A stretch of 64,000 bases of DNA, taken from the NCBI RefSeq assembly GCF_029840635.1, contig NZ_JAOCCU010000007.1, forward strand, positions 62,001-126,000, written 5' to 3'. This DNA comes from Mitsuaria sp. GD03876. Its GTDB lineage: Bacteria; Pseudomonadota; Gammaproteobacteria; Burkholderiales; Burkholderiaceae_C. Below, in pieces: positions 57,088 to 64,000 of the stretch (position 1 is its first letter; every line of letters begins with the position of its first letter). Below the pieces are notes generated by a model. That model did no database searches. It saw nothing but the letters and a program-made list of their open reading frames with translations, and had not been told where the DNA came from. Both the position numbers and the translations under genes were made by a program.

Positions 57088-57747
57088 TCAGAGGTGATGC
57101 GCGGTGCGCGTCATCACCTTGGCCGCGAGGCGCATCAGGCCACGCACGGGTGCGGGCAGGTCGATGCCGCCACGAGCTCGCGCCTCCTCCGCATGGCGCG
57201 CTTCCTCTTCCTTCATCTGAGCAACGATCGCGCGCGACTGCCGGTCGCCTTCGGGCAGTCGGTCCAGATGGCTCGCAAGGTGCGCTTCGACCTGGCGTTC
57301 GGTCTCGATGACAAAACCCAGGCTGACCTTGTCCCCGACGAGCCCGGCGACCGCCCCGATCGCGAAAGCGCCCCCGTACCAGAGCGGGTTCAGCAGGCTC
57401 GGGCGGTCGTTCAGCTCGCGCAGCCGGCCCGCGCACCAGGCGAGATGATCGATCTCCTCCTGGGCGGCGTGCTCGAGGTGCAGGCGCAATTCGTCGTCAC
57501 GCGTGCTCAGCGCCTGGGCGCGATAAAGCGCCTGGGCGCAGACCTCGCCGACGTGATTGACGCGCATCAGCGCCGCCGACTGCCGGCGCTGCGACTCGTC
57601 CAAGGCGTCGTCGGGCGCCGAGGCCGCGGGCGCCGGTCGCGCCATTGGCGCGACGCCGGCCAATGTCTTCAGGCTCTGGTCCAGCGTCGATATCCAGAAG
57701 TCCGCACGGGAAAGAATGCGCGTCGGGCGCGTGGGCTGAAATGGCAT
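57088..57747 (-). CDS. coq7: ubiquinone biosynthesis hydroxylase Coq7
   Basis: 219 aa di-iron monooxygenase making the C6 hydroxylation (demethoxyubiquinone to demethylubiquinone) in ubiquinone synthesis, peripheral to the inner membrane. Both ExxH halves are visible: [16 protein letters not shown] with EEIDHLAWC, and [10 protein letters not shown] with [11 protein letters not shown] hydrophobic hairpin ([16 protein letters not shown]) lies between. The ATG at 57747 is preferred to a TTG seven codons upstream; neither has a clear Shine-Dalgarno sequence. Confidence 0.95.
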   Translation of the reverse strand: MPFQPTRPTRILSRADFWISTLDQSLKTLAGVAPMARPAPAASAPDDALDESQRRQSAALMRVNHVGEVCAQALYRAQALSTRDDELRLHLEHAAQEEIDHLAWCAGRLRELNDRPSLLNPLWYGGAFAIGAVAGLVGDKVSLGFVIETERQVEAHLASHLDRLPEGDRQSRAIVAQMKEEEARHAEEARARGGIDLPAPVRGLMRLAAKVMTRTAHHL

Positions 57748-58018
57748 CTTGAGCGCGAGCCGTGGCAATGGCGACGCAGTTTAGAAGGGCGTGGTCAAGC
57801 AGTTCGACCGCCTCGGCTGATCCTTTGTGCGAATGCGTGATGACACAATTTTTTAATCTCATACGCGTTGCTTCGATCCAACGAAATCAGGACTTTTACG
57901 GGGTGGCTGCTGGTCAGGTGTGATCGGACCTGTTGCAATACGCCACAGCTTCATTGCAGGAGCTTGGTTTGCGGACGATGTACCGACCGCAGCCTCATTG
58001 AAGATCTAGGAGTCTCTA

Positions 58019-59035
58019 ATGAAGAAATCTCTCGTCGCGCTGGCTGTGCTGGCTGGTTTCGCCGGTGCCGCTTCCGCTCAATCGTCGGTCACCCTGTTCG
58101 GCGTGATCGACGTCGCAGCTCGTTACACCAAGGCCAACGGCCAGGACACCAAGCAGCTCTCCAACGACGGCAGCAGCTCCAGCCGTATCGGCGTGCGCGG
58201 TGTTGAAGACCTGGGCGGCGGCCTGAAGGCTGGCTTCTGGCTGGAAGGCGCCCTGTCCGCCGACACCGGCACCGCCGACAGCTCGCGCTTCTGGGGCCGT
58301 CGCGCCTCGGTGAGCCTGATGGGCGACTTCGGTGAAGTCCGTCTGGGCCGTGGCAAGACCTCGACCCGCCTGGTCGTGGACGACTTCGACGTCTACACCA
58401 CCACCGGCCTGGGCGACGTGACCCGCACGTACAGCATGCTGGGTTCGAACCTCGACACGTTCAACCGTGCCGACAACCTGGTTCAGTACTTCCTGCCGGC
58501 CGACCTGGGTGGCGTGTACGGCTCGTTCGACGTGGCCGCTGGTGAAGGCACCGACGGCAAGAAGTCGTTCGGCGGCCGTCTGGGCTACAAGCAGGGCGAC
58601 CTGAACGTGGCCGGTGGCTATCAGACGACGGACTCGCTGAACTCCAAGTTCAAGCAACTGTCGCTGGGCGCCAGCTACGACTTCAAGATCGTGAAGGTGC
58701 AAGGCCTGTTCTCGCAACTGAAGTTCGGTTCGCGCAAGCAGAACATCTACACGATCGGCGCCATCGTCCCGGTGACGGCTGCAGGTTCGGTCACGGCTCA
58801 GTACACCAAGGCTGAGACCAACGGTACCGCCGACTCGGTGGTTGCTGCCCGCGGCGATGCCCAAGCGTTCACCATCGGTTATCAGCACAACCTGTCCAAG
58901 CGCACCGCGCTGTACACGACGGCTTCGCTGATCGACAACGACAACTCGACCTTCCGCGTTGCCAACAATGCCGTCCCGGCCCTGTACGGCATGAAGTCGG
59001 GCGGCATCGACGTCGGCATCAAGCACAGCTTCTGA
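58019..59035 (+). CDS. Gram-negative porin, Burkholderiales type
   Basis: 338 aa outer-membrane trimeric porin. Signal peptide MKKSLVALAVLAGFAGAASA before QSSVTLFGVIDVAARY, the standard first strand. SSSRIGVRGVEDLGGGLKAGFWLEG and RRASVSLMGDFGEVRLGRG are the conserved strand 2-3 block; it ends with a C-terminal Phe (GIKHSF) needed for BAM recognition. Strong AGGAG upstream. Codon use shows high expression (many GCT/CGT codons compared with neighbours). The 271-nt upstream region holds an A/T-rich patch but no clear promoter. Confidence 0.96.
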   Translation: MKKSLVALAVLAGFAGAASAQSSVTLFGVIDVAARYTKANGQDTKQLSNDGSSSSRIGVRGVEDLGGGLKAGFWLEGALSADTGTADSSRFWGRRASVSLMGDFGEVRLGRGKTSTRLVVDDFDVYTTTGLGDVTRTYSMLGSNLDTFNRADNLVQYFLPADLGGVYGSFDVAAGEGTDGKKSFGGRLGYKQGDLNVAGGYQTTDSLNSKFKQLSLGASYDFKIVKVQGLFSQLKFGSRKQNIYTIGAIVPVTAAGSVTAQYTKAETNGTADSVVAARGDAQAFTIGYQHNLSKRTALYTTASLIDNDNSTFRVANNAVPALYGMKSGGIDVGIKHSF

Positions 59036-59064
59036 TCCCTCCGGATCACACGCTCTGCGTAGAA

Positions 59065-59089
59065 AGCCGCCCTTCGGGGCGGCTTTTTT
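59065..59089 (+). terminator. Rho-independent terminator of the first porin
   Basis: AGCCGCCC, TTCG tetraloop, GGGCGGCT and T6: a classical strong terminator. Confidence 0.95.
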
Positions 59090-59355
59090 CATTCCGGTCC
59101 ACGCAGGCAACCGCCGCCTTTCGCCCACCGCGCCACAGGCCGGTGCCGGGCCTTGCCCGACGCCGAATCAAGCACTGTCATCGCAACGCACTGTTGTTGA
59201 TTTTGTAGAGAGTGATTGCGGGTTTTCCCTCTGACGGGTCGTCACGAACTTGACAGGGTTTGCTCGCGTGGGCGATGTGCAACACAAAGCGTCTCCGTCG
59301 GGGGCCTTCGCTGAGAATCGATCTCGGCGATCAAACCAAACAAAGGAGACATCAC
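59090..59355 (+). promoter_or_regulatory. upstream region of the second porin
   Basis: A perfect -35 TTGACA at 59250-59255 with only a weak -10 (GATGTG near 59274) at 18 nt, predicting a leader of about 75 nt. An A/T-rich stretch (59190-59225) lies just above. No gene is present. Confidence 0.35.
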
Positions 59356-60417
59356 ATGAAGAAAGCCGCCTTGGCGCTGGGCATCCTGGCAGCCAGCACC
59401 AGCGCCGCCTGGGCCCAGTCGACCGTGCAGCTGTACGGCATCGTGGACGTCGGTCTGCGCTGGACCAGCAACGCCAACGCCGGATCCTCCGAGAAGCAGG
59501 TGATCCCCGGCGGCATGTCGCAAAGCCGTCTCGGCATCAACGTGACCGAGGACATGGGCGGCGGCCTCAAGGCGATCGCCAACCTGGAACATCGCCTGAA
59601 CTCCGACACCGGCGCGCAATCCGCCACCGAGTTCTGGCGCCAGTCGTGGGTCGGCCTGCAGTCGGCCGACTTCGGCCGCATCACGCTGGGCCGCCAGTAC
59701 AACATCCTGTTCGACATCTACACGTCGACCTACGCCTCCTTCAAGTACTCGCCCTACATCGAGGCCTACAAGCCCGAGATCGGCCTGTCCATGGGCGCGC
59801 GCCAGGACAACATGGTCAAGTACCTGATCGAGTCCGGCCCGATCCGCGGCGAACTGCAGATCTCCGCCGGCGAAGGCAACTCGCAGAACAAGTCCTACGG
59901 CGGCCTGCTGCGCTACGCCGACGGCCCCTTCGCGGTGGGCGGCGCCTACCTGCAGGTCGAGGACACCCTGGGCAAGAAGGTCAAGGGCTACACGGCCGGT
60001 GGCGGCTACACCGCCGGTCCGCTGTACGTGAACCTGTCCTGGGCGAGCAACAAGTTCGACCAGGGCGGCCTGCTCGGCGCGGCCTACACCTCCGGCCTGC
60101 TGGGCAACGTGCTGAACGCCGCGGCGAACGACGTGAAGAAGCGCGACATGATCTCGGTCGGCGCCACCTACCAGCTCACGCCGCAGTTGAACCTCGGCGG
60201 CCACTACTGGTACGCGACGCAGACGCATTACAGCGCCGCGCTGTCCAACACGAAGAGCAAGGGCCACTACCTCGCCTTCGTCGCCGACTACGCCTTCTCC
60301 AAGCGTACCGACGCCTACGTCGAGCTGGACTACACGAAGCACAACGGCGCGGTCCGCTTCGCCAACAACGCCGAAAAGCGCGGCGGTGCCATCGTCGGCA
60401 TGCGTCACCGCTTCTGA
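59356..60417 (+). CDS. second Gram-negative porin, paralogue
   Basis: 353 aa. Signal peptide MKKAALALGILAASTSAAWA before QSTVQLYGIVDVGLRW. SQSRLGINVTEDMGGGLKAIANLEH and WVGLQSADFGRITLGRQYN match the first porin's conserved block; C-terminal GMRHRF. AAGGAG seven nt before the ATG at 59356. It differs from the upstream porin in the loop regions (for example TSTYASFKYSPYIEAYKPEIG) and in GC-richer codon use, so it is an older paralogue, probably with different pore selectivity. It has its own terminator. Confidence 0.95.
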   Translation: MKKAALALGILAASTSAAWAQSTVQLYGIVDVGLRWTSNANAGSSEKQVIPGGMSQSRLGINVTEDMGGGLKAIANLEHRLNSDTGAQSATEFWRQSWVGLQSADFGRITLGRQYNILFDIYTSTYASFKYSPYIEAYKPEIGLSMGARQDNMVKYLIESGPIRGELQISAGEGNSQNKSYGGLLRYADGPFAVGGAYLQVEDTLGKKVKGYTAGGGYTAGPLYVNLSWASNKFDQGGLLGAAYTSGLLGNVLNAAANDVKKRDMISVGATYQLTPQLNLGGHYWYATQTHYSAALSNTKSKGHYLAFVADYAFSKRTDAYVELDYTKHNGAVRFANNAEKRGGAIVGMRHRF

Positions 60418-60470
60418 TCGGCCTCGGCCAGGGGAGTCGGCGCGGCATCGCGCTCGCGTCCTCTCCCGCG

Positions 60471-60493
60471 AAACCGCCTTCGGGCGGTTTTTT
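60471..60493 (+). terminator. Rho-independent terminator of the second porin
   Basis: AAACCGCC, TTCG loop, GGCGGTTT and further T (T6 in all). Confidence 0.93.
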
Positions 60494-60677
60494 CGTTTCC
60501 GGACGACGGTCCCGGCGACGTCGCGTTCAAGCTTCGTTAAGGAGTAACCCACTTGCCGGGGGCGGGACGCTCCTCGATGATCGTTCACTTCTGAAGTGCC
60601 TCGCCTCCGGGGTCAGGTCGTGCCAGGGCCCGGGCCACGAGCCCCAACGCCCAAGCCGTCGCCGGAGGCCTTCGTCC

Positions 60678-61655
60678 ATGCTGGTTTTCATTCTTCGCCG
60701 CCTGGCGCAGGCCGTCGTCGTCATGCTGACGGTGGCCTTCATCGCCTTCATGCTGTTCCAGTACGTCGGCGACCCGGTCAACAACCTGCTCGGCCAGGAC
60801 GCCACGCCGGAACAGCGCGAGCAACTCCGCAAGGACCTGGGCCTGGATCAATCCTTCGCGGTGCAGTTCGCCCACTTCGCGGCCAACGCGGCACAGGGCG
60901 AGTTCGGCGTCAGCCTGAAGCAGGGCCGCAAGGTCTCCGCGCTGATCGCCGAGCGTTTCCCGGCGACGCTCGAGCTGTCGGCGACGGCGGCGTTGATCGC
61001 GCTGGTCTTCGGCATCCCGCTCGGGGTCTACGCGGCCTTGCGGCGCGGCAGCTTCGGCTCGCAGGTGCTGATGACGCTGTCGCTGCTCGGCGTGGCGCTG
61101 CCGACCTTCCTGATCGGCATCCTGCTGATCCTGGTCTTCGCGGTGCAACTGGCCTGGTTGCCGAGCTACGGCCGGGGCGACGTCGTGATGCTTGGCACCT
61201 GGAGCACCGGACTGCTGACCGCCGACGGCCTGCGGCACCTGCTGCTGCCCGGGATCACGCTGGCGGTGTTCCAGCTGACGCTGATCATGCGCATCGTGCG
61301 CGCCGAGATGCTGGAGGTGCTGCGCGCGGACTACATCAAGTTCGCCCGCGCCCGCGGCCTGAGCGACCGCACGATCTACTTCGGCCACGCGCTGAAGAAC
61401 ACGCTGGTGCCGGTCATCACGATCACCGGCCTGCAGCTGGGATCGCTGATTGCCTTTGCGATCATCACCGAGACCGTGTTTCAATGGCCCGGCATGGGTC
61501 TGCTGTTCATCCAGGCGGTGCAGTTCGCCGACATTCCGGTGATGGCCGCCTACCTGTGCCTGATCTCGCTGATCTTCGTCGTGATCAACCTTGTCGTCGA
61601 TCTGCTGTACTTCGCCGTCGACCCGCGCCTGCGCGTGAGCGGCGGTGCGCATTGA
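60678..61655 (+). CDS. dipeptide/oligopeptide ABC transporter permease, DppB type
   Basis: 325 aa inner-membrane permease with six predicted segments. Starts MLVFILRRLAQAVVVMLTVAF; carries the family's N-terminal periplasmic loop (GDPVNNLLGQDATPEQREQL) and the EAA coupling motif (YIKFARARGLSDRTIYFGHALKNTL, about 220-245). First visible gene of an operon: DppB, M20 amidohydrolase, DppC, DppD. No substrate-binding protein is seen upstream. The gap to the porin (260 nt) holds its terminator and no gene. Confidence 0.93.
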   Translation: MLVFILRRLAQAVVVMLTVAFIAFMLFQYVGDPVNNLLGQDATPEQREQLRKDLGLDQSFAVQFAHFAANAAQGEFGVSLKQGRKVSALIAERFPATLELSATAALIALVFGIPLGVYAALRRGSFGSQVLMTLSLLGVALPTFLIGILLILVFAVQLAWLPSYGRGDVVMLGTWSTGLLTADGLRHLLLPGITLAVFQLTLIMRIVRAEMLEVLRADYIKFARARGLSDRTIYFGHALKNTLVPVITITGLQLGSLIAFAIITETVFQWPGMGLLFIQAVQFADIPVMAAYLCLISLIFVVINLVVDLLYFAVDPRLRVSGGAH

Positions 61656-61656
61656 C

Positions 61657-62889
61657 ATGAGCGATCCCCAGCACCTGGCCGCTCCGGCGGCAGGCACCTA
61701 CCAACGGCTGTTCGAGTCGCGCGGCGAGCTCGTCGCGCTGCGCCGCGAGCTGCACACGATGCCGGAGCTGGGGTTCGAGGAGCACCGCACCGCCTCCCGC
61801 ATCGTGCAGGCGCTCAAGGCGTGCGGCGTCGACGAGATCCACCAGGGCATGGGCCGCACCGGCGTCGTCGCGACGATCCACGGCCAGCCCGCGCCGGCGG
61901 GCGCGCCGGGCGCCGCGCCCCGGCTGATCGGCCTGCGCGCCGACATGGACGCCCTCCCGCTGCGCGAGCAGAACGACTTCGCCTGGCGCTCGTCGACACC
62001 GGGGCTGATGCATGCCTGCGGGCACGACGGCCACTGCGCGATGCTGGTCGGCGCGGCGCGCCACCTGGCGCAGACGCGGCGCTTCAGCGGCACCGCGGTG
62101 CTGGTGTTCCAGCCCGGCGAGGAAGGCTACGGCGGCGCCCGCGAGATGATCGCCGACGGCCTGTTCGAGCGCTTCCCGGTCGAATCGATCTACGCGATGC
62201 ACAACTGGCCGCACCTGCCGCCCGGCAAGATCGGCCTGAACCGCGGCGCGATGATGGCCGCCGCCGACCGCGTGAACATCACCATCATGGGCCGCGGCGG
62301 GCACGGCGCGCATCCCCACCTGAGCGTCGATCCGGTGCTGATCGCCGGCCACGTGATCACCGCGGTGCAGAGCCTGGTGTCGCGCAACATCGCGCCGATC
62401 GAGCAGGCGGTGGTCAGCCTGTGCTCGATGCAGGCCGGCGAGCCCAGCGCCTTCAGCGTGATCCCCGAGATGGCGCAGCTCACCGGCACCGTGCGCAGCT
62501 TCAAGCCCGAGGTGCAGCAACTGCTCGAGGAACGGATGACGCGCCTGGTCGAATCGGTCGCGCTGGGCTTCGGCGCCAGCGCCAAGGTCGACTACCAGCG
62601 CCTGTACCCGGCCACCGTCAACAGCGCCGCGCAGGCCGACTTCGCCGTCAACGTCGCGCGCTCGCTGGTCGGCGCCGAGAACGTCGACGACAAGCTCGTG
62701 CCCAGCATGGGGTCCGAGGACTTCGCCTTCATGCTGCAGGCGCGGCCCGGCGCCTACCTGCGACTGGGGCAGGGCGGCCCGTGCGGCCTGCACCAGCCCC
62801 GCTACGACTTCAACGACGAGATCCTGCCGCTGGGCTCCGCGCTGTTCGCGGCGCTCGTCGAGCAGGGCCTGCCCCTGGCGCCCCATTGA
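61657..62889 (+). CDS. M20 family amidohydrolase (HipO/aminoacylase-like)
   Basis: 410 aa cytoplasmic metallohydrolase; the ATG at 61657 is one nt after the permease stop. Seen: LRADMDALPL (metal-bridging Asp), MHACGHDGHCAML (His ligands), VFQPGEEGYGGAREMI (catalytic Glu-Glu), YAMHNWPHLPPGKIG, the lid-domain MGRGGHGAHPH and the C-terminal GSEDFAFML metal ligand. All ligands are intact. The family hydrolyses N-acyl amino acids, hippurate or dipeptide-like amides. Its position inside the Dpp-type operon suggests it cleaves the imported peptide or conjugate. Confidence 0.94.
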   Translation: MSDPQHLAAPAAGTYQRLFESRGELVALRRELHTMPELGFEEHRTASRIVQALKACGVDEIHQGMGRTGVVATIHGQPAPAGAPGAAPRLIGLRADMDALPLREQNDFAWRSSTPGLMHACGHDGHCAMLVGAARHLAQTRRFSGTAVLVFQPGEEGYGGAREMIADGLFERFPVESIYAMHNWPHLPPGKIGLNRGAMMAAADRVNITIMGRGGHGAHPHLSVDPVLIAGHVITAVQSLVSRNIAPIEQAVVSLCSMQAGEPSAFSVIPEMAQLTGTVRSFKPEVQQLLEERMTRLVESVALGFGASAKVDYQRLYPATVNSAAQADFAVNVARSLVGAENVDDKLVPSMGSEDFAFMLQARPGAYLRLGQGGPCGLHQPRYDFNDEILPLGSALFAALVEQGLPLAPH

Positions 62890-62947
62890 GCGGCGCCGGC
62901 CGCCGCCCGCCATCGATCGACCGCCTCCACGCCGAGCTCCACGCCGC

Positions 62948-63901
62948 ATGACCGCTTCCGTTCCTCCTCCCCCGGTGTCCGCCGCGCCCGCGCCGAACGC
63001 GCTCCGGCGCTTCTTCGACGGCGACGTCTGGCACTCGTTCACCCATTCGCCGACCGCGATGGTCGCGGCCTTCGTCGCGCTGTGCTGCCTGGTCTGCGCG
63101 CTCTTCGCGACCTGGATCGCGCCGCACGACCCGTTCGACCTGTCGGCGCTGGAGCTGATGGACTCGCGCCTGCCGCCGGCCTGGATCGAGGGCGGCTCGT
63201 CCAAGTACCTGCTCGGCACCGACGACCAGGGCCGCGACCTGCTGTCGGCCATCATGTACGGCGCGCGCATCTCGCTGCTGGTGGGGGTCGCGTCGGTGAT
63301 CCTGTCGATGATCATCGGCGTCGGGCTGGGACTGCTGGCCGGTTTCGTCGGCGGCCGGATCGACGCCTTCATCATGCGCATCTGCGACGTGATGCTGTCC
63401 TTCCCGTCGATCCTGATCGCGCTGCTGATCGACGGCATCGGCCGCGTCGTCTTCAAGGACGCGCACGACACGCTCGCCTTCGCGGTGCTGATCCTGGCGA
63501 TCGCGCTGACCGGCTGGGTGCAGTACGCGCGCACGGTGCGCGGCTCGACGCTGGTCGAGCGCAACAAGGAATACGTCCAGGCCGCGCGCGTGATCGGCGT
63601 CAAGCCGATGGCGATCATGTGGCGCCACGTGCTGCCCAACGTCACCGGGCCGGTGCTGGTGCTGGCGACGCTGCAGGTCGCCTCGGCCATCCTGACCGAG
63701 GCGACGCTGTCCTTCCTCGGCGTCGGCGTGCCGCCGACCAGCCCGTCGCTGGGCACGCTGATCCGCATCGGCAACGACTTCCTGTTCTCCGGCGAATGGT
63801 GGATCACCATCTGGCCCAGCGCGATGCTGGTGCTGATCGCGCTGTCGGTGAACCTGCTGGGCGACTGGCTGCGCGATGCGCTCAACCCGCGACTGCGCTG
63901 A
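62948..63901 (+). CDS. dipeptide/oligopeptide ABC transporter permease, DppC type
   Basis: 317 aa, six segments. Pro-rich cytoplasmic N-terminus, then HSPTAMVAAFVALCCLVCALF; HDPFDLSALELM and LGTDDQGRDLLSAIMYGARISL are the DppC/OppC hallmark; EAA loop EYVQAARVIGVKPMAIMWRHVLPN. 58 nt after the amidohydrolase. Confidence 0.94.
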   Translation: MTASVPPPPVSAAPAPNALRRFFDGDVWHSFTHSPTAMVAAFVALCCLVCALFATWIAPHDPFDLSALELMDSRLPPAWIEGGSSKYLLGTDDQGRDLLSAIMYGARISLLVGVASVILSMIIGVGLGLLAGFVGGRIDAFIMRICDVMLSFPSILIALLIDGIGRVVFKDAHDTLAFAVLILAIALTGWVQYARTVRGSTLVERNKEYVQAARVIGVKPMAIMWRHVLPNVTGPVLVLATLQVASAILTEATLSFLGVGVPPTSPSLGTLIRIGNDFLFSGEWWITIWPSAMLVLIALSVNLLGDWLRDALNPRLR

Positions 63902-63902
63902 C

Positions 63903-64000
63903 ATGACGGACCGACCCATGACCGCACCCTTGCTGCAAGTCCGCCATCTGCGCGTGGAGTTCCCGACCCGCCGCGGCACGCTGCTGGCGTTGGACGACGT
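63903..64000 (+). CDS. peptide ABC transporter ATP-binding protein, DppD type (5' part only)
   Basis: Starts one nt after the permease stop (ATG 63903, or ATG 63918 in frame). The 32 visible codons read LLQVRHLRVEFPTRRGTLLALDDV, the usual first strand of DppD/OppD ATPases. The Walker motifs lie beyond the window. Confidence 0.82.
   Translation, partial: MTDRPMTAPLLQVRHLRVEFPTRRGTLLALDD

Noticed and set aside
57748-58018. Promoter of the first porin
   Set aside because: Several -35-like and -10-like hexamers occur, but none has 16-18 nt spacing with acceptable matches.

Overview
The window is about 70% GC and its gene content points to a betaproteobacterium of the order Burkholderiales, probably close to Roseateles, Mitsuaria or Rubrivivax. 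This is an inference. It rests on the GC content, the block rplM-rpsI-erpA-anmK-M23 peptidase-tyrS, the Burkholderiales-type porins, tandem cyanophycin synthetases and a T2SS operon with gspN. No tRNA, rRNA, CRISPR array or intact insertion sequence was seen.

Layout. 1-6827 is a cyanophycin locus: a canonical CphA (cut by the window edge), a shorter CphA' whose Mur-ligase P-loop has lost its lysine, and, divergently, an unusual ABC exporter-type protein followed by a DUF1854 protein. 6854-9443 holds a TRIC/UPF0126 membrane protein and htpG, which has a good sigma-32 promoter. 9453-17561 is one giant minus-strand gene (2702 aa). I read it as a TcdA/TcdB-like toxin: it has a C80-type cysteine protease His/Cys pair and a stretch resembling the clostridial-toxin translocation domain, flanked by Pro/Ser/Thr-rich, Ala-rich and repeat-rich linkers. 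17695-20656 carries srkA, a DUF2726 membrane protein and a GNAT acetyltransferase. 20895-26512 is the housekeeping block (ribosomal proteins L13 and S9, ErpA, AnmK, M23 endopeptidase, TyrRS). 26659-31140 encodes a tricorn-like periplasmic protease and a 5'-nucleotidase.

31439-40902 is a second toxin module. An exported SpvB/FG-GAP protein ends in six tandem Ig-like repeats. It is followed by an exported RHS protein with a Hint autoprocessing domain and a short, AT-richer C-terminal effector, then a small AT-rich putative immunity gene. A spacer without a convincing gene follows. 41264-53253 is a complete type II secretion locus: gspC divergent from gspGHIJK-LMNDEF, plus one extra exported hypothetical at the operon end. 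53283-57768 carries a divergent CobT homologue, ilvA with a structured leader, an OsmC-family protein and coq7. 57769-64000 holds two porins, each ending in a strong terminator, and a dipeptide-type ABC transporter operon with an M20 amidohydrolase inserted between the permeases. The operon runs off the window at its first ATPase gene.

The genes fit a nutrient-storing (cyanophycin), peptide-scavenging and secretory organism that carries two large, different toxin systems within 25 kb. The second lies next to the general secretion machinery. Most assignments rest on motifs read by eye. Where a database comparison would be decisive, this is stated.
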